A DNA stretch of 14,598 nt from an uncultured Eubacteriales bacterium (GCA_905201285.1 CAJKNM010000037.1:1-14598); one strand, 5' to 3'; numbered from the stretch's first letter, positions 6,729-14,154 are shown. The notes: generated by a model not told the origin, from the sequence alone. Program-made: numbers and translations.

Positions 6729-8003
6729 ATGAAACAGATAATAAAAAACGGCTTTGTGGTGAACCCGGCGAAGAACTTTGCCGAAAAGGCCGATATACTT
6801 ATAAATTACGGAGTTATAGAGCGTGTAGCGGAAAATATTGACGACTATGACGCAAAGGTGATAGACGCAAGCGGGCTTATTGTTGCGCCGGGTCTGGTTG
6901 ACCTGCACGTTCACTTTCGTGAACCGGGTTATGAGCATAAAGAGGATATAACGTCGGGCAGCCGTGCTGCCGTCAAGGGCGGCGTAACCACTGTTTTGTG
7001 TATGCCCAATACCAATCCGCCGATAGATAATGCGGCTTTGGTCGAGTATGTTATAAATAAAGGAAAGAAAACCGGCCTTGTAAACGTTCTGACAACCGCC
7101 TGTATAACAAAGGGTCAGGAGGGTGCAGAGCTTACCGAGATGGCAGAACTTAAAGAGGCCGGGGCGTCGGCATTTTCGGATGACGGAAAGCCTGTTTCGT
7201 CATCGATGATTATGAGACGTGCGCTTGAATATTCAAAAATGCTTGATATGCCGATTATGTCACACAGCGAGGACTTGGCGCTGGTTGATAACGGAAGTAT
7301 GAACGATGGTTATACGGCGACGTGTCTCGGTCTCCGCGGAATTCCGAAGTCGGCTGAGAGTGCGGCGGTGAGCCGTGATATTCTTCTCGCTGAGGAACTT
7401 GACGCAAGGCTTCACGTCTGTCATGTCAGCACAAAGAATTCCATTGAGGCGGTTCGTGCGGCAAAGGCTCGCGGAGCGCGGATTACTGCTGAGACCGCAC
7501 CGCATTACTTTACCCTTACGGATAAGGCGTGCGATGGGTTTAACACAAACGCAAAGATGAATCCTCCGCTTCGTGACGATGAGGATGTTGAGGCGGTTAT
7601 CCGGGGACTTTGTGACGGCACAATCGATTCGATAGCGACCGATCATGCGCCGCATCACGTGGACGATAAGCGTGTGGAATTTGAAAAGGCGGCAAACGGT
7701 ATTGTCGGCCTTGAAACCTCGCTTGCTCTCGGATACACGTATCTTGTCAAGACGGGAAGAATGTCGCTCCTGCAGCTTATTGATTGTATGAGCACAAAGC
7801 CGGCGGCGATAATCGGCTCTGACCGTGGAACATTAAATGTCGGCGCGCCTGCAGATATTGTGATTTTTGATACGAACGAGGAATTCACCGTTAAAATAAG
7901 CGAGTTTGAAACAAAGGGCAAGAATTCGCCGTATGACGGATGGAAGCTTTTCGGAAAGGTTCGCCAAACAATAAACGGCGGAAGAACGGTATACCGGGGA
8001 TAA
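6729..8003 (+). CDS. pyrC: Dihydroorotase, class I
   Basis: This 424-residue amidohydrolase closes carbamoyl aspartate to dihydroorotate. The metal and substrate residues of class I enzymes are all visible: HVHFREPG (H60, H62, R64), FSDDGKPV with D151/D152 in place of the type II carbamylated lysine, H179 in PIMSHSED, H232 in HVCHVSTK, and ATDHAPH (D305, H306, H309). The substrate loop MPNTNPP is at 92-98. The length matches the usual 420-430. The start ATG has AGGAG 9 nt upstream. It is the second gene of the operon and is followed by 44 nt that contain a tandem duplication. Confidence 0.97.
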   Translation: MKQIIKNGFVVNPAKNFAEKADILINYGVIERVAENIDDYDAKVIDASGLIVAPGLVDLHVHFREPGYEHKEDITSGSRAAVKGGVTTVLCMPNTNPPIDNAALVEYVINKGKKTGLVNVLTTACITKGQEGAELTEMAELKEAGASAFSDDGKPVSSSMIMRRALEYSKMLDMPIMSHSEDLALVDNGSMNDGYTATCLGLRGIPKSAESAAVSRDILLAEELDARLHVCHVSTKNSIEAVRAAKARGARITAETAPHYFTLTDKACDGFNTNAKMNPPLRDDEDVEAVIRGLCDGTIDSIATDHAPHHVDDKRVEFEKAANGIVGLETSLALGYTYLVKTGRMSLLQLIDCMSTKPAAIIGSDRGTLNVGAPADIVIFDTNEEFTVKISEFETKGKNSPYDGWKLFGKVRQTINGGRTVYRG

Positions 8004-8041
8004 TTGACAATCAGCAGGATAACTGACAATCGGAAGGAGAC
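8004..8041 (+). repeat. 19-bp imperfect tandem duplication carrying the pyrF ribosome binding site
   Basis: Directly after the pyrC stop, two adjacent 19-nt units (8004-8022 and 8023-8041) share 14 of 19 bases, including TGACAATC and AGGA. The second unit holds GGAAGGAG, 8 nt from the pyrF ATG and so the working site. The first has the weaker AGCAGGA. The two units make up nearly the whole intergenic gap, which looks like a small local duplication. Confidence 0.75.
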
Positions 8042-8047
8042 ACTTTT

Positions 8048-8953
8048 ATGATTGATACATTAATCGAAAAAATAAAACAGAAAAACAATCCGACGGTGGC
8101 GGGACTTGACCCGAAGCTTGACTATCTGCCGGAGGATATGATAAATTCAGCATTTGAAAAGTACGGCGAGACCTTTGAGGGTGCGGCGGCGGCAATCTTT
8201 GAGTTTAACAAGACACTTATAGACAGCCTTTATGATATTGTTCCGGCGGTTAAACCGCAGGCGGCGTATTATGAGATGTATGGCATAGAGGGAATAAAAT
8301 GCCTTAAAAAGACGATTGATTATGCAAGAAAAAAAGATATGTATGTGATTCTTGACGCGAAAAGAGGCGACATCGGTGCGACCTCAGAGGCATATGCAAC
8401 AGCGTACCTCGGGAAAACAAAGCTTGGCGAAAATGAGACAGAAGCATTTGGCGCGGACTGTATGACGGTTAATCCGTACCTCGGAACGGACGGGGTTTTT
8501 CCGTTTGTGAAACAATGCGGACAAAACAAAAAGGGAATATTCGTTCTTGTCAAGACATCAAACAAGTCGTCGGGCGAGATTCAGGACTTAAAGGCGGGTG
8601 GAAGATATATATATGAGCATATTGCAGAGCTTGTCATGAAATGGGGAAGCGATGTTGTCGGAACGCACGGCTACAGCAGTGTGGGCGCGGTTGTCGGCGC
8701 AACGTATCCCGAACAGGCGGAACAGCTAAGACGGCTTATGCCGCGCACGTACTTCCTTGTTCCCGGTTACGGTGCACAGGGCGGCGGCGCAGAGGATGTC
8801 AAGCCGTGCTTTAACGAGGACGGACTCGGTGCGATAGTGAACGCCTCACGTTCGATTATGTGTGCATATAAAAAGAACGGCGGAACGGTCGGCGAGGCCG
8901 CAAGAGCGGAAGCCATAAGAATGAGAGACGATATACTCAGCGTTTTGGAATAG
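8048..8953 (+). CDS. pyrF: Orotidine 5'-phosphate decarboxylase (type 2)
   Basis: This 301-residue enzyme decarboxylates OMP to UMP. The catalytic D-x-K-x-x-D array is visible as LDAKRGDIGATS (D103, K105, D108), with the substrate residue D21 in VAGLDPKLDYLP and the K69 loop in AVKPQAAYYE. The length of about 300 and the form of these motifs place it in the longer type 2 subgroup rather than the roughly 240-residue type common in Bacillus. The C-terminal phosphate-gripper region is seen as LVPGYGAQGGGAEDVKP and VNASRSIM. The start is ATG 8048 with GGAAGGAG 8 nt upstream. Its TAG stop is part of the ribosome site of pyrK. Confidence 0.96.
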   Translation: MIDTLIEKIKQKNNPTVAGLDPKLDYLPEDMINSAFEKYGETFEGAAAAIFEFNKTLIDSLYDIVPAVKPQAAYYEMYGIEGIKCLKKTIDYARKKDMYVILDAKRGDIGATSEAYATAYLGKTKLGENETEAFGADCMTVNPYLGTDGVFPFVKQCGQNKKGIFVLVKTSNKSSGEIQDLKAGGRYIYEHIAELVMKWGSDVVGTHGYSSVGAVVGATYPEQAEQLRRLMPRTYFLVPGYGAQGGGAEDVKPCFNEDGLGAIVNASRSIMCAYKKNGGTVGEAARAEAIRMRDDILSVLE

Positions 8954-8967
8954 GAGAGATTACCTTG
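8951..8967 (+). promoter_or_regulatory. Ribosome site inside the pyrF stop, setting a TTG start for pyrK
   Basis: TAGGAG at 8951-8956 contains the pyrF stop codon, and AGGAG lies 8 nt before a TTG at 8965. No ATG or GTG in this frame is near; the first in-frame ATG is 23 codons later, inside the conserved domain. The arrangement decides the TTG start and suggests that PyrK synthesis depends on termination of pyrF translation. Confidence 0.8.
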
Positions 8968-9714
8968 AACTGTGTTATAACAGAGAAGAACAGGTTAAAA
9001 GAAAATATCTTTGATTTTACCGTCAGATGCCCCGAAATGGCGGCAAAAACCAAACCCGGTCAGTTCCTTCACATTCTTTGCGGCGGCAGTGCATATCTGC
9101 GCAGGCCTATAAGTGTGTGTGAGGTCAAAAACGGCGAAGAAATACGGTTTATCTTTCAGGTGAGGGGAAAAGGGACGGAGGAACTTTCAAAAAGTGAGAT
9201 CGGCGAGAGCTTAGACATTCTCGGCCCGCTGGGAAACGGTTTCAGACTTGATAATTCGGGCGGTATTGCCGCTTTGGTCGGCGGCGGAATAGGAATCTTC
9301 CCTCTTCTTGAGTTGGCAAAGCAGCTCGGTAAGAGGACGGTTGTTATGCTCGGATTCAGGTCGGCTGATGACGTTCTGCTTATTGATGAATTTAAAAAAT
9401 ATTCGGACAGGGTTCTCGTTGCGACCGATGACGGAAGCTTAGGCCACAGCGGACTTGTGACCGACCTGCTTAAAACAGAAGCGGCGGAAAATAGAATCGA
9501 TACGGTATACACTTGCGGCCCGACCCCGATGATGAAGGCTGTGTCGGCTGTCGCCGCGGCGGCGGATATTCCGGCACAGGTATCGCTTGAAGAGAGAATG
9601 GGCTGTGGAATCGGGGCGTGCGTCACGTGTGCCTGCACAGTCGGCGGAAAGAGAAAACGCGTTTGTAAGGACGGCCCTGTATTCAATGCTTCGGAGGTGG
9701 AATGGAATGGCTGA
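8965..9714 (+). CDS. pyrK: Dihydroorotate dehydrogenase B, electron-transfer subunit
   Basis: This 249-residue iron-sulfur flavoprotein passes electrons from PyrD to NAD in the class 1B enzyme. The order is a FAD-binding barrel with RRPISVCEV (46-54), a nucleotide-binding half with LVGGGIGIFPLLELA (104-118) and YTCGPTPMM (182-190), and a C-terminal [2Fe-2S] site with Cys214-x4-Cys219-x2-Cys222-x11-Cys234. An extra Cys224 sits inside the cluster loop. The length fits the family (about 250-260). The start is a TTG at 8965, supported by AGGAG 8 nt upstream. The stop overlaps the pyrD start by 8 nt, as expected for two subunits of one complex. Confidence 0.96.
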   Translation: MNCVITEKNRLKENIFDFTVRCPEMAAKTKPGQFLHILCGGSAYLRRPISVCEVKNGEEIRFIFQVRGKGTEELSKSEIGESLDILGPLGNGFRLDNSGGIAALVGGGIGIFPLLELAKQLGKRTVVMLGFRSADDVLLIDEFKKYSDRVLVATDDGSLGHSGLVTDLLKTEAAENRIDTVYTCGPTPMMKAVSAVAAAADIPAQVSLEERMGCGIGACVTCACTVGGKRKRVCKDGPVFNASEVEWNG

Positions 9715-10615
9715 TTTAAAGGTAGATATAGCCGGTGTTGAATGGAAGAATCCTGTCACAACCGGGTCGGGAACCTTCGGCTTCGGCGAGGAATATTCCG
9801 AGTATTTCGATTTATCAGAGCTCGGCGCGGTATGTCTTAAAGCTTTGTCGGCCGTTCCGAGAGTAGGAAATCCGTCGCCGAGGATAGCTGAGACCCCAAT
9901 GGGAATCTTAAATAGTGTCGGGCTTCAAAACCCCGGCGCTCAGTATTTTATCGACAACTACCTTCCGAGGCTTAAAACCTATGACACACGCCTGATAGCC
10001 AATCTTTGCGGAAGTTCGATTGATGATTACGTTGAAGTGGCGGAGATACTCGGCGATAAGGTCGATATGTTTGAACTGAATATTTCGTGTCCTAATGTAA
10101 GGGTAGGCGGAATGGCGTTCGGGACTGACCCAAAGATGACCGAAGAGATTACACGTCGGGTTAAGGCGGTTTCAAAGTGTCCGCTTATCGTTAAGCTTTC
10201 ACCGAATGTGACGGATATTTGTGAGATTGCCCGTGCGGCGGAGTCGGGCGGGGCGGATGCGCTTTCGCTTATAAACACCCTTCTTGGTATGAGAATTGAC
10301 ATAAATACACGAAGGCCGATACTTAAGAATAATATGGGCGGACTTTCGGGACCTGCGGTTAAGCCTGTTGCGATTCGTATGGTAAGCCAGGTATACCGCG
10401 CTGTTTCACTTCCGATTATAGGAATGGGCGGAATTTCAACAGGCGAGGATGCGATAGAATTTATGCTTGCGGGGGCATCGGCTGTTGCTGTCGGAACCGC
10501 GGGGTTTGTTGACCCGCTTGCTTGGGTCAGGGTCAGAGACGGAATTGACGAATACTTGAACAAAAATAAAATAGCAAGTGTCCGCGATATAGTAGGTAAG
10601 GCGGAGCTTTATTAA
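9707..10615 (+). CDS. pyrD: Dihydroorotate dehydrogenase B, catalytic subunit (class 1B)
   Basis: This 302-residue FMN barrel oxidises dihydroorotate to orotate. The active-site base is a cysteine (C128 in FELNISCPNVRVGG), as in class 1B enzymes. K45 in CLKALSAVPR, the NSVGLQNPG loop (69-77) and the FMN phosphate region PIIGMGGISTGEDAIEF plus AGASAVAVGTAGF are present. The pyrK gene just upstream supports the NAD-linked form. The frame is open far upstream, but ATG 9707 is chosen because GGAGG lies 9 nt before it and the product then begins with the family-typical LKVDIAGVEWKNPV. It overlaps the end of pyrK by 8 nt. A 31-nt AT-rich gap separates it from pyrE. Confidence 0.97.
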   Translation: MADLKVDIAGVEWKNPVTTGSGTFGFGEEYSEYFDLSELGAVCLKALSAVPRVGNPSPRIAETPMGILNSVGLQNPGAQYFIDNYLPRLKTYDTRLIANLCGSSIDDYVEVAEILGDKVDMFELNISCPNVRVGGMAFGTDPKMTEEITRRVKAVSKCPLIVKLSPNVTDICEIARAAESGGADALSLINTLLGMRIDINTRRPILKNNMGGLSGPAVKPVAIRMVSQVYRAVSLPIIGMGGISTGEDAIEFMLAGASAVAVGTAGFVDPLAWVRVRDGIDEYLNKNKIASVRDIVGKAELY

Positions 10616-10646
10616 ATTTTTATAATAACGAAAAGGGGTATGTGTT

Positions 10647-11222
10647 ATGACAAACCGGGAAATTATTGATATGCTGAAAGAGGCAGAGGTTCTGCTTGAG
10701 GGTCATTTTTTGCTCACTTCGGGCAGACACAGCGACAGATATATGCAGTGCGCAAAGATTTTTCAGAATGCAAAGTACAGCGTTCCGCTTTGTGCAGAAT
10801 TAGTAGAGAAGTATAAGAATGATGACATTGATGTGGTTATAGGCCCGGCAATCGGCGCAATTCAGATGTCATATGAGGTTGGAAAACAGCTTGGCGTTAA
10901 GAATATCTTTGCTGAACGCGAAAACGGAAAGATGACGCTCCGCCGAGGATTTACCATTGACAAGGGTCAGAGAGTTCTGATAGTTGAGGATGTCGTTACC
11001 ACCGGCGGAAGCGTCCGCGAGGTGATGGAGCTGGTTAAGGAATGCGGCGGTGTAATAGCGGGCATAGGTTCAATCGTTGACCGAACAGGCGGAAAGATTG
11101 ACTTCGGAGTTCCGTACAAGAGTGCATTTTCTATGGATATAACATCTTATGAGCCGGATGAATGCCCAATCTGTAAGACAGGTGCACCTCTTGTTAAACC
11201 GGGCAGCAGAGGAATAAAATAA
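10647..11222 (+). CDS. pyrE: Orotate phosphoribosyltransferase
   Basis: This 191-residue enzyme joins orotate to PRPP to form OMP. The PRPP-binding motif is LIVEDVVTTGGS (111-122). The GHFLLTSGRHSDRY stretch (19-32), IGPAIGA (65-71) and a flexible catalytic loop around ERENGKMTLRRG (90-101) are present. The C-terminus carries a C173-P-I-C176 pair followed by PLVKPGSR, a tail known in the thermophile/clostridial OPRT subgroup. The length is normal. The start ATG has AAGGGG 8 nt upstream. The gene ends in TAATG, overlapping the radC start by one base. Confidence 0.96.
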   Translation: MTNREIIDMLKEAEVLLEGHFLLTSGRHSDRYMQCAKIFQNAKYSVPLCAELVEKYKNDDIDVVIGPAIGAIQMSYEVGKQLGVKNIFAERENGKMTLRRGFTIDKGQRVLIVEDVVTTGGSVREVMELVKECGGVIAGIGSIVDRTGGKIDFGVPYKSAFSMDITSYEPDECPICKTGAPLVKPGSRGIK

Positions 11223-11983
11223 TGGCTGCTGATAAAAACGAAGATAATAAAAGCCCGGAAGAAAAGAAGAAAAATAAAGAAAAGAGACAAAAGACGCGGG
11301 ATGAGCTTCACGATAAGCATCGCCAGGGAATGTTAGACAGGGTCAGACGGTTCGGCTTTGAAAGCTTAAGAATTCATGAACAGCTTGAGGTCATACTTTA
11401 TAATCCGATTCCGCGTATTAATACCAATGGTATTGCACGTGAGCTGATTGACAGATTCGGATCGCTGTACAATGTTCTGACGGCAGATCCGGAGCTTCTT
11501 CAGGAGGTTGACGGAATCGGACCGAGAGCCGCGAAATATCTGAATTCTCTTTTTGATATAGCGGGGGCTGTTCAGCGGGCGGAAATTGAAAATGAATCTA
11601 AAAATTTAGGCAGCGCAGAAGAAGCGGGCAAGTATGCGGCCAGCCTGTTTTACGGAAAGGTGTCGGAATATTTGTATATAGTAAGCCTGAATTCGTTTAA
11701 AAGGGTTATTTCAGTTGACAGAATTTCATCCGAAAACGCGAAACAGGTCACAACAACCGTGGCGTATATAGCAAAGATGGGCTTGTTAAGACACGCAAGT
11801 TATATTATGCTTGCGCATAATCACCCGGGCGGAACCTTTGAACCTTCCGTTTCTGATATGCAGATGCAGAGGGCGGTATATGAAGGGCTGAACACCCTTT
11901 CGATAAAGCTTGAGTATAACTTTATTGTTGCCCGCGGGCAGGCGAGGTGTATCTTTGACAGGAATAATATGATTGGAATATAA
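11222..11983 (+). CDS. radC: RadC-family JAB/MPN-domain protein
   Basis: This 253-residue protein belongs to the RadC (UPF0758) family, named for DNA repair but of unsettled function. A lysine/glutamate-rich tail (1-35) precedes the helical domain with a helix-hairpin-helix at about 92-107 (LLQEVDGIGPRAAKYL). The JAB metalloprotease-like domain carries HNHPGGTFEPSVSD, with metal ligands H199, H201 and D212. The usual HNHPSG serine is glycine here. By my hand alignment, the acidic residue expected earlier in the domain falls at D166 rather than glutamate. The start ATG overlaps the pyrE stop by one base, without a strong ribosome site, so coupling to pyrE translation is likely. It is the seventh gene of the pyr transcript. 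Confidence 0.9.
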   Translation: MAADKNEDNKSPEEKKKNKEKRQKTRDELHDKHRQGMLDRVRRFGFESLRIHEQLEVILYNPIPRINTNGIARELIDRFGSLYNVLTADPELLQEVDGIGPRAAKYLNSLFDIAGAVQRAEIENESKNLGSAEEAGKYAASLFYGKVSEYLYIVSLNSFKRVISVDRISSENAKQVTTTVAYIAKMGLLRHASYIMLAHNHPGGTFEPSVSDMQMQRAVYEGLNTLSIKLEYNFIVARGQARCIFDRNNMIGI

Positions 11984-12023
11984 TGACTTGTATATTTTTC
12001 GGGTTATGTGCAATCATAAAGAT

Positions 12024-12431
12024 ATGATTACAAGATTTATTATATATGGACTTCTCGGCTGGAATGTAGAGATTATCTGGACAGGATTTTGCTCGGTTCT
12101 TCGCGGAGATATGAATTTAATGGGACATACCTCTATATGGATGTTTTTTATATACGGTTCAGCGGTTTTTGTGTTTGAACCGGTACACCGTGCAATCAGT
12201 GAATATAATCGGTTTGTACGCGGCTGCGTTTGGTCGGTGCTGATATTCGCCATCGAATTTATCAGCGGAATGATACTTCGGCTTTTAGGAATAGAGGCGT
12301 GGTATTACAGCGGCGATTATGCAGTATATGGTGTGATCAGGCTTGACTATCTTCCGCTGTGGTTTGCAGTAGGACTGATTTTTGAAAGGATTCACACACT
12401 GCTTCTTAAATATCATATAGGGGTAAAATGA
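12024..12431 (+). CDS. Small polytopic membrane protein (PF06541-like, putative ABC-transporter permease)
   Basis: This roughly 135-residue protein has three or four hydrophobic segments and matches my memory of the CmpB/PF06541 family common in Clostridia: ITRFIIYGLLGWNVEIIWTG, GHTSIWMFFIYG, a middle EPVHRAISEYNRFVRG, a YYSGD loop and RLDYLPLWFAVGLIFERIH. Several family members are annotated as ABC permeases, but no ATPase partner is nearby and I know of no demonstrated transport role. The start is unsure. ATG 12024 fits family N-termini but lacks a ribosome site. ATG 12006 is a second choice. A TTG at 11973, overlapping radC by 11 nt, has AGGA 9 nt upstream and would add 17 residues. It ends one base into the terminator hairpin. 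Confidence 0.8.
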   Translation: MITRFIIYGLLGWNVEIIWTGFCSVLRGDMNLMGHTSIWMFFIYGSAVFVFEPVHRAISEYNRFVRGCVWSVLIFAIEFISGMILRLLGIEAWYYSGDYAVYGVIRLDYLPLWFAVGLIFERIHTLLLKYHIGVK

Positions 12432-12466
12432 AAACCGTCTCGTCAGTTGTCTGACGGGGCGGTTTT
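12431..12466. terminator. Bidirectional intrinsic terminator between convergent genes
   Basis: A 16-bp stem (12431-12446 with 12451-12466, two G-U pairs in the plus-strand RNA, loop TTGT) begins with AAAACCG and ends with CGGTTTT. On the plus strand the closing T-run is short (TTTT, then CAGC). On the minus strand it reads TTTTCATTTT, a better U-tract. It ends the pyr-radC transcript and the opposing yunB-like transcript, and it lies inside the coding end of the latter. Confidence 0.85.
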
Positions 12467-13141
12467 CAGCTCAGAACCGTAAATAAGGCCGGGTACCTCA
12501 CCCGATATAACCGTTTCGGCTATGGGAATATCAGCCGAAACAGTTTTTTCTCTTACCTCAAAGGCACTGCGAAGCACGGCGTTAACGGTGACCCTTATCA
12601 TCAGCCGATGCCGGGTCTGATTTATTCCGGCGGAACAAAAATCATCCGAAAATTCGACTGTTGCGTCTGACGTGCATATAAGTGAAACCGGGAGGGTCAT
12701 GCCGCTTGCTGGCATAAGCCTTCCCGATACAAGCGATCCTATGGGAATATGACAGGTCTGTTTTTGATGACCGGACAGATATTCTGATATTCTGATTGAA
12801 ATTTCGGATTTTAAACTGTTTATCGCGGAAAAATCGGTCGAGAGCGAGCGTATATGCCCATCATTGCCCTTGTTTTGAATTATTATTGAACCGTATGATA
12901 AATTTTGTTCTTTGATAACCTGAGAAGTAATTTTGTTTGCTTCGGCGAGAACCTCGTTGTTGAGCTGTGTCTGGCCCAGTTCAAGCGCAAGTGTGCCGAG
13001 ACGGTTTTCAACAGTAACGGATAACGCCGATAAAATTAAAATTACCGCAAGAATCCGCAGGGCGGCACGAGAGGTACGGCGCGGCTTATTATACAGACCG
13101 AGCCTATACTTTATTCGCCTTAAAAGATAAAACTTTTGCAT
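12443..13141 (-). CDS. yunB: Sporulation protein YunB family
   Basis: This 232-residue protein resembles YunB, a sporulation protein made in the mother cell in Bacillus. One membrane helix near the N-terminus (about 26-44, after a basic segment) anchors a larger domain, probably extracytoplasmic. The recognised parts are an IPIGSLVSGRLM region, the strongly conserved AGINQTRHRLMIRVTV and the closing DIPIAETVISGEVPGLIYG. The length is near normal. The start ATG 13141-13139 has GGAGG 5 nt upstream. The last six residues (TAPSDN) and the stop are encoded within the terminator hairpin at 12431-12466. No clear sporulation sigma-factor promoter could be assigned. The family implies, but does not prove, a spore-forming host. 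Confidence 0.85.
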   Translation of the reverse strand: MQKFYLLRRIKYRLGLYNKPRRTSRAALRILAVILILSALSVTVENRLGTLALELGQTQLNNEVLAEANKITSQVIKEQNLSYGSIIIQNKGNDGHIRSLSTDFSAINSLKSEISIRISEYLSGHQKQTCHIPIGSLVSGRLMPASGMTLPVSLICTSDATVEFSDDFCSAGINQTRHRLMIRVTVNAVLRSAFEVREKTVSADIPIAETVISGEVPGLIYGSELKTAPSDN

Positions 13142-13220
13142 ATCTTCCTCCGATTTTCCGTCATATTAACAAGGTATGAAAAAGCCCCGTGTTTGTGATG
13201 AAATATTTAAAATTCTTTGG

Positions 13221-13249
13221 TTGACAAAGCGAACGATTCGGGGTATAAT
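13221..13249 (+). promoter_or_regulatory. Consensus housekeeping promoter of the mrp-trxA operon
   Basis: A perfect TTGACA (13221-13226) and a perfect TATAAT (13244-13249) are separated by the optimal 17 nt. The predicted start near 13256 leaves a leader of about 77 nt before mrp. Confidence 0.9.
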
Positions 13250-13270
13250 CATTTAATAAGAAAAAAATAC

Positions 13271-13317
13271 AGAATAATGTCATATAAAAATGTTATTCTC
13301 GTGCCGGGACTGCGGCA
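13271..13317 (+). other. Two stem-loops in the mrp leader
   Basis: The first has arms AGAATAA (13271-13277) and TTATTCT (13293-13299), extended inward by CAT/ATG after a 3-nt bulge, with an ATAAAA loop. The second has arms TGCCG (13302-13306) and CGGCA (13313-13317) with a 6-nt loop. The ribosome site AGGAG (13321-13325) begins 3 nt after the second stem. No U-tract follows, so neither is a terminator. A regulatory role is inference. Confidence 0.4.
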
Positions 13318-13332
13318 GATAGGAGATAAATA

Positions 13333-14154
13333 ATGAGTGATTGTACACATAATTGTTCAAGCTGCGGCGAGAACTGTTCAAGCCGCAAGCAAGAGAGCTT
13401 GCTTGAGCCTGCTAACAGCAAAAGCAAAATAAATAAGGTTATAGGCGTTGTCAGCGGTAAGGGCGGCGTGGGAAAGTCGCTTGTCACCGCTCTTATGGCG
13501 GCGGGGATTCAAAAAACAGGCGCACGTACCGCGATTCTTGATGCGGACATAACCGGCCCTTCAATACCCAAGGTTTTTGGAATAAAAGACAGGGCACAAG
13601 GAAGCGACGACGGCATAATTCCGCCGTCGAGCAAGAACGGAACCGAGATTATGTCGGTGAACCTTCTTCTTGAGGATGAAACCACCCCGGTTGTATGGCG
13701 CGGGCCTGTTATTGCCGGAACGGTTAAACAGTTCTGGTCGGAGGTTGTCTGGGGTGATGTTGACTATATGTTTGTCGATATGCCGCCGGGAACGGGCGAT
13801 GTTCCGCTTACCGTGTTCCAGTCGCTTCCGGTGGACGGAATAATCGTGGTAACTTCTCCGCAGGAGCTTGTCTCGATGATTGTGGGCAAGGCGGTAAAAA
13901 TGGCACAGATGATGAATATTCCGATTCTCGGCGTTGTTGAGAATATGAGTTATCTTGAATGTCCCGACTGCGGAAAGAGAATCGCTGTATTTGGTGAGAG
14001 TAAGCTCGATGCGGTTGCTGACGAATACGGAATTAAGGTTTTGGGCAGAATTCCGATAGACCCGAAAATTGCGGTGCAGTGTGATGCGGGCTGTGTTGAA
14101 GATATTGATGCCGTTTGGCTGGGTGATGCCATAGCCGCGGTTAAGGGCAAGTAA
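13333..14154 (+). CDS. mrp: Mrp/NBP35-family P-loop ATPase, Fe-S cluster carrier
   Basis: This 273-residue ATPase (Mrp/ApbC/NBP35) holds and delivers iron-sulfur clusters to target proteins in the cytosol. The deviant Walker A is GKGGVGKS (42-49). LDADITGPSIPK (69-80) and FVDMPPGTGD (147-156) form the switch regions, and the subunit-bridging cluster site is C210-P-D-C213-G. An N-terminal Cys4-x3-Cys8-x2-Cys11-x3-Cys15 block before the ATPase domain could bind a second cluster, as the N-terminal cysteine block of NBP35 does, though its spacing is compact. The start ATG 13333 has AGGAG 7 nt upstream and a perfect promoter. trxA follows after 64 nt with no terminator seen. Confidence 0.95.
   Translation: MSDCTHNCSSCGENCSSRKQESLLEPANSKSKINKVIGVVSGKGGVGKSLVTALMAAGIQKTGARTAILDADITGPSIPKVFGIKDRAQGSDDGIIPPSSKNGTEIMSVNLLLEDETTPVVWRGPVIAGTVKQFWSEVVWGDVDYMFVDMPPGTGDVPLTVFQSLPVDGIIVVTSPQELVSMIVGKAVKMAQMMNIPILGVVENMSYLECPDCGKRIAVFGESKLDAVADEYGIKVLGRIPIDPKIAVQCDAGCVEDIDAVWLGDAIAAVKGK

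Noticed and set aside
5991..6938. 315-codon open frame on the minus strand across pyrB and the start of pyrC
   Set aside because: It is antisense to two unmistakable enzymes, has no ribosome site and an odd His/Arg/Cys-rich composition typical of a frame shadow.
9156..10563. Minus-strand open frames of about 176-178 codons inside pyrK and pyrD
   Set aside because: They mirror the coding genes, with Ser/Pro/Thr-rich composition and no start signals.
10616..10646. TATAAT at 10621-10626 as an internal promoter for pyrE
   Set aside because: No -35-like hexamer lies 16-18 nt upstream and there is no extended -10. An AT-rich 31-nt gap can contain this by chance.
13142..13220. Sporulation sigma-factor promoter for the yunB-like gene (CATACCTT on the minus strand)
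   Set aside because: The -10-like element has partial matches to sigma-E and sigma-K types, but no convincing -35 at the proper spacing, so I did not annotate it.
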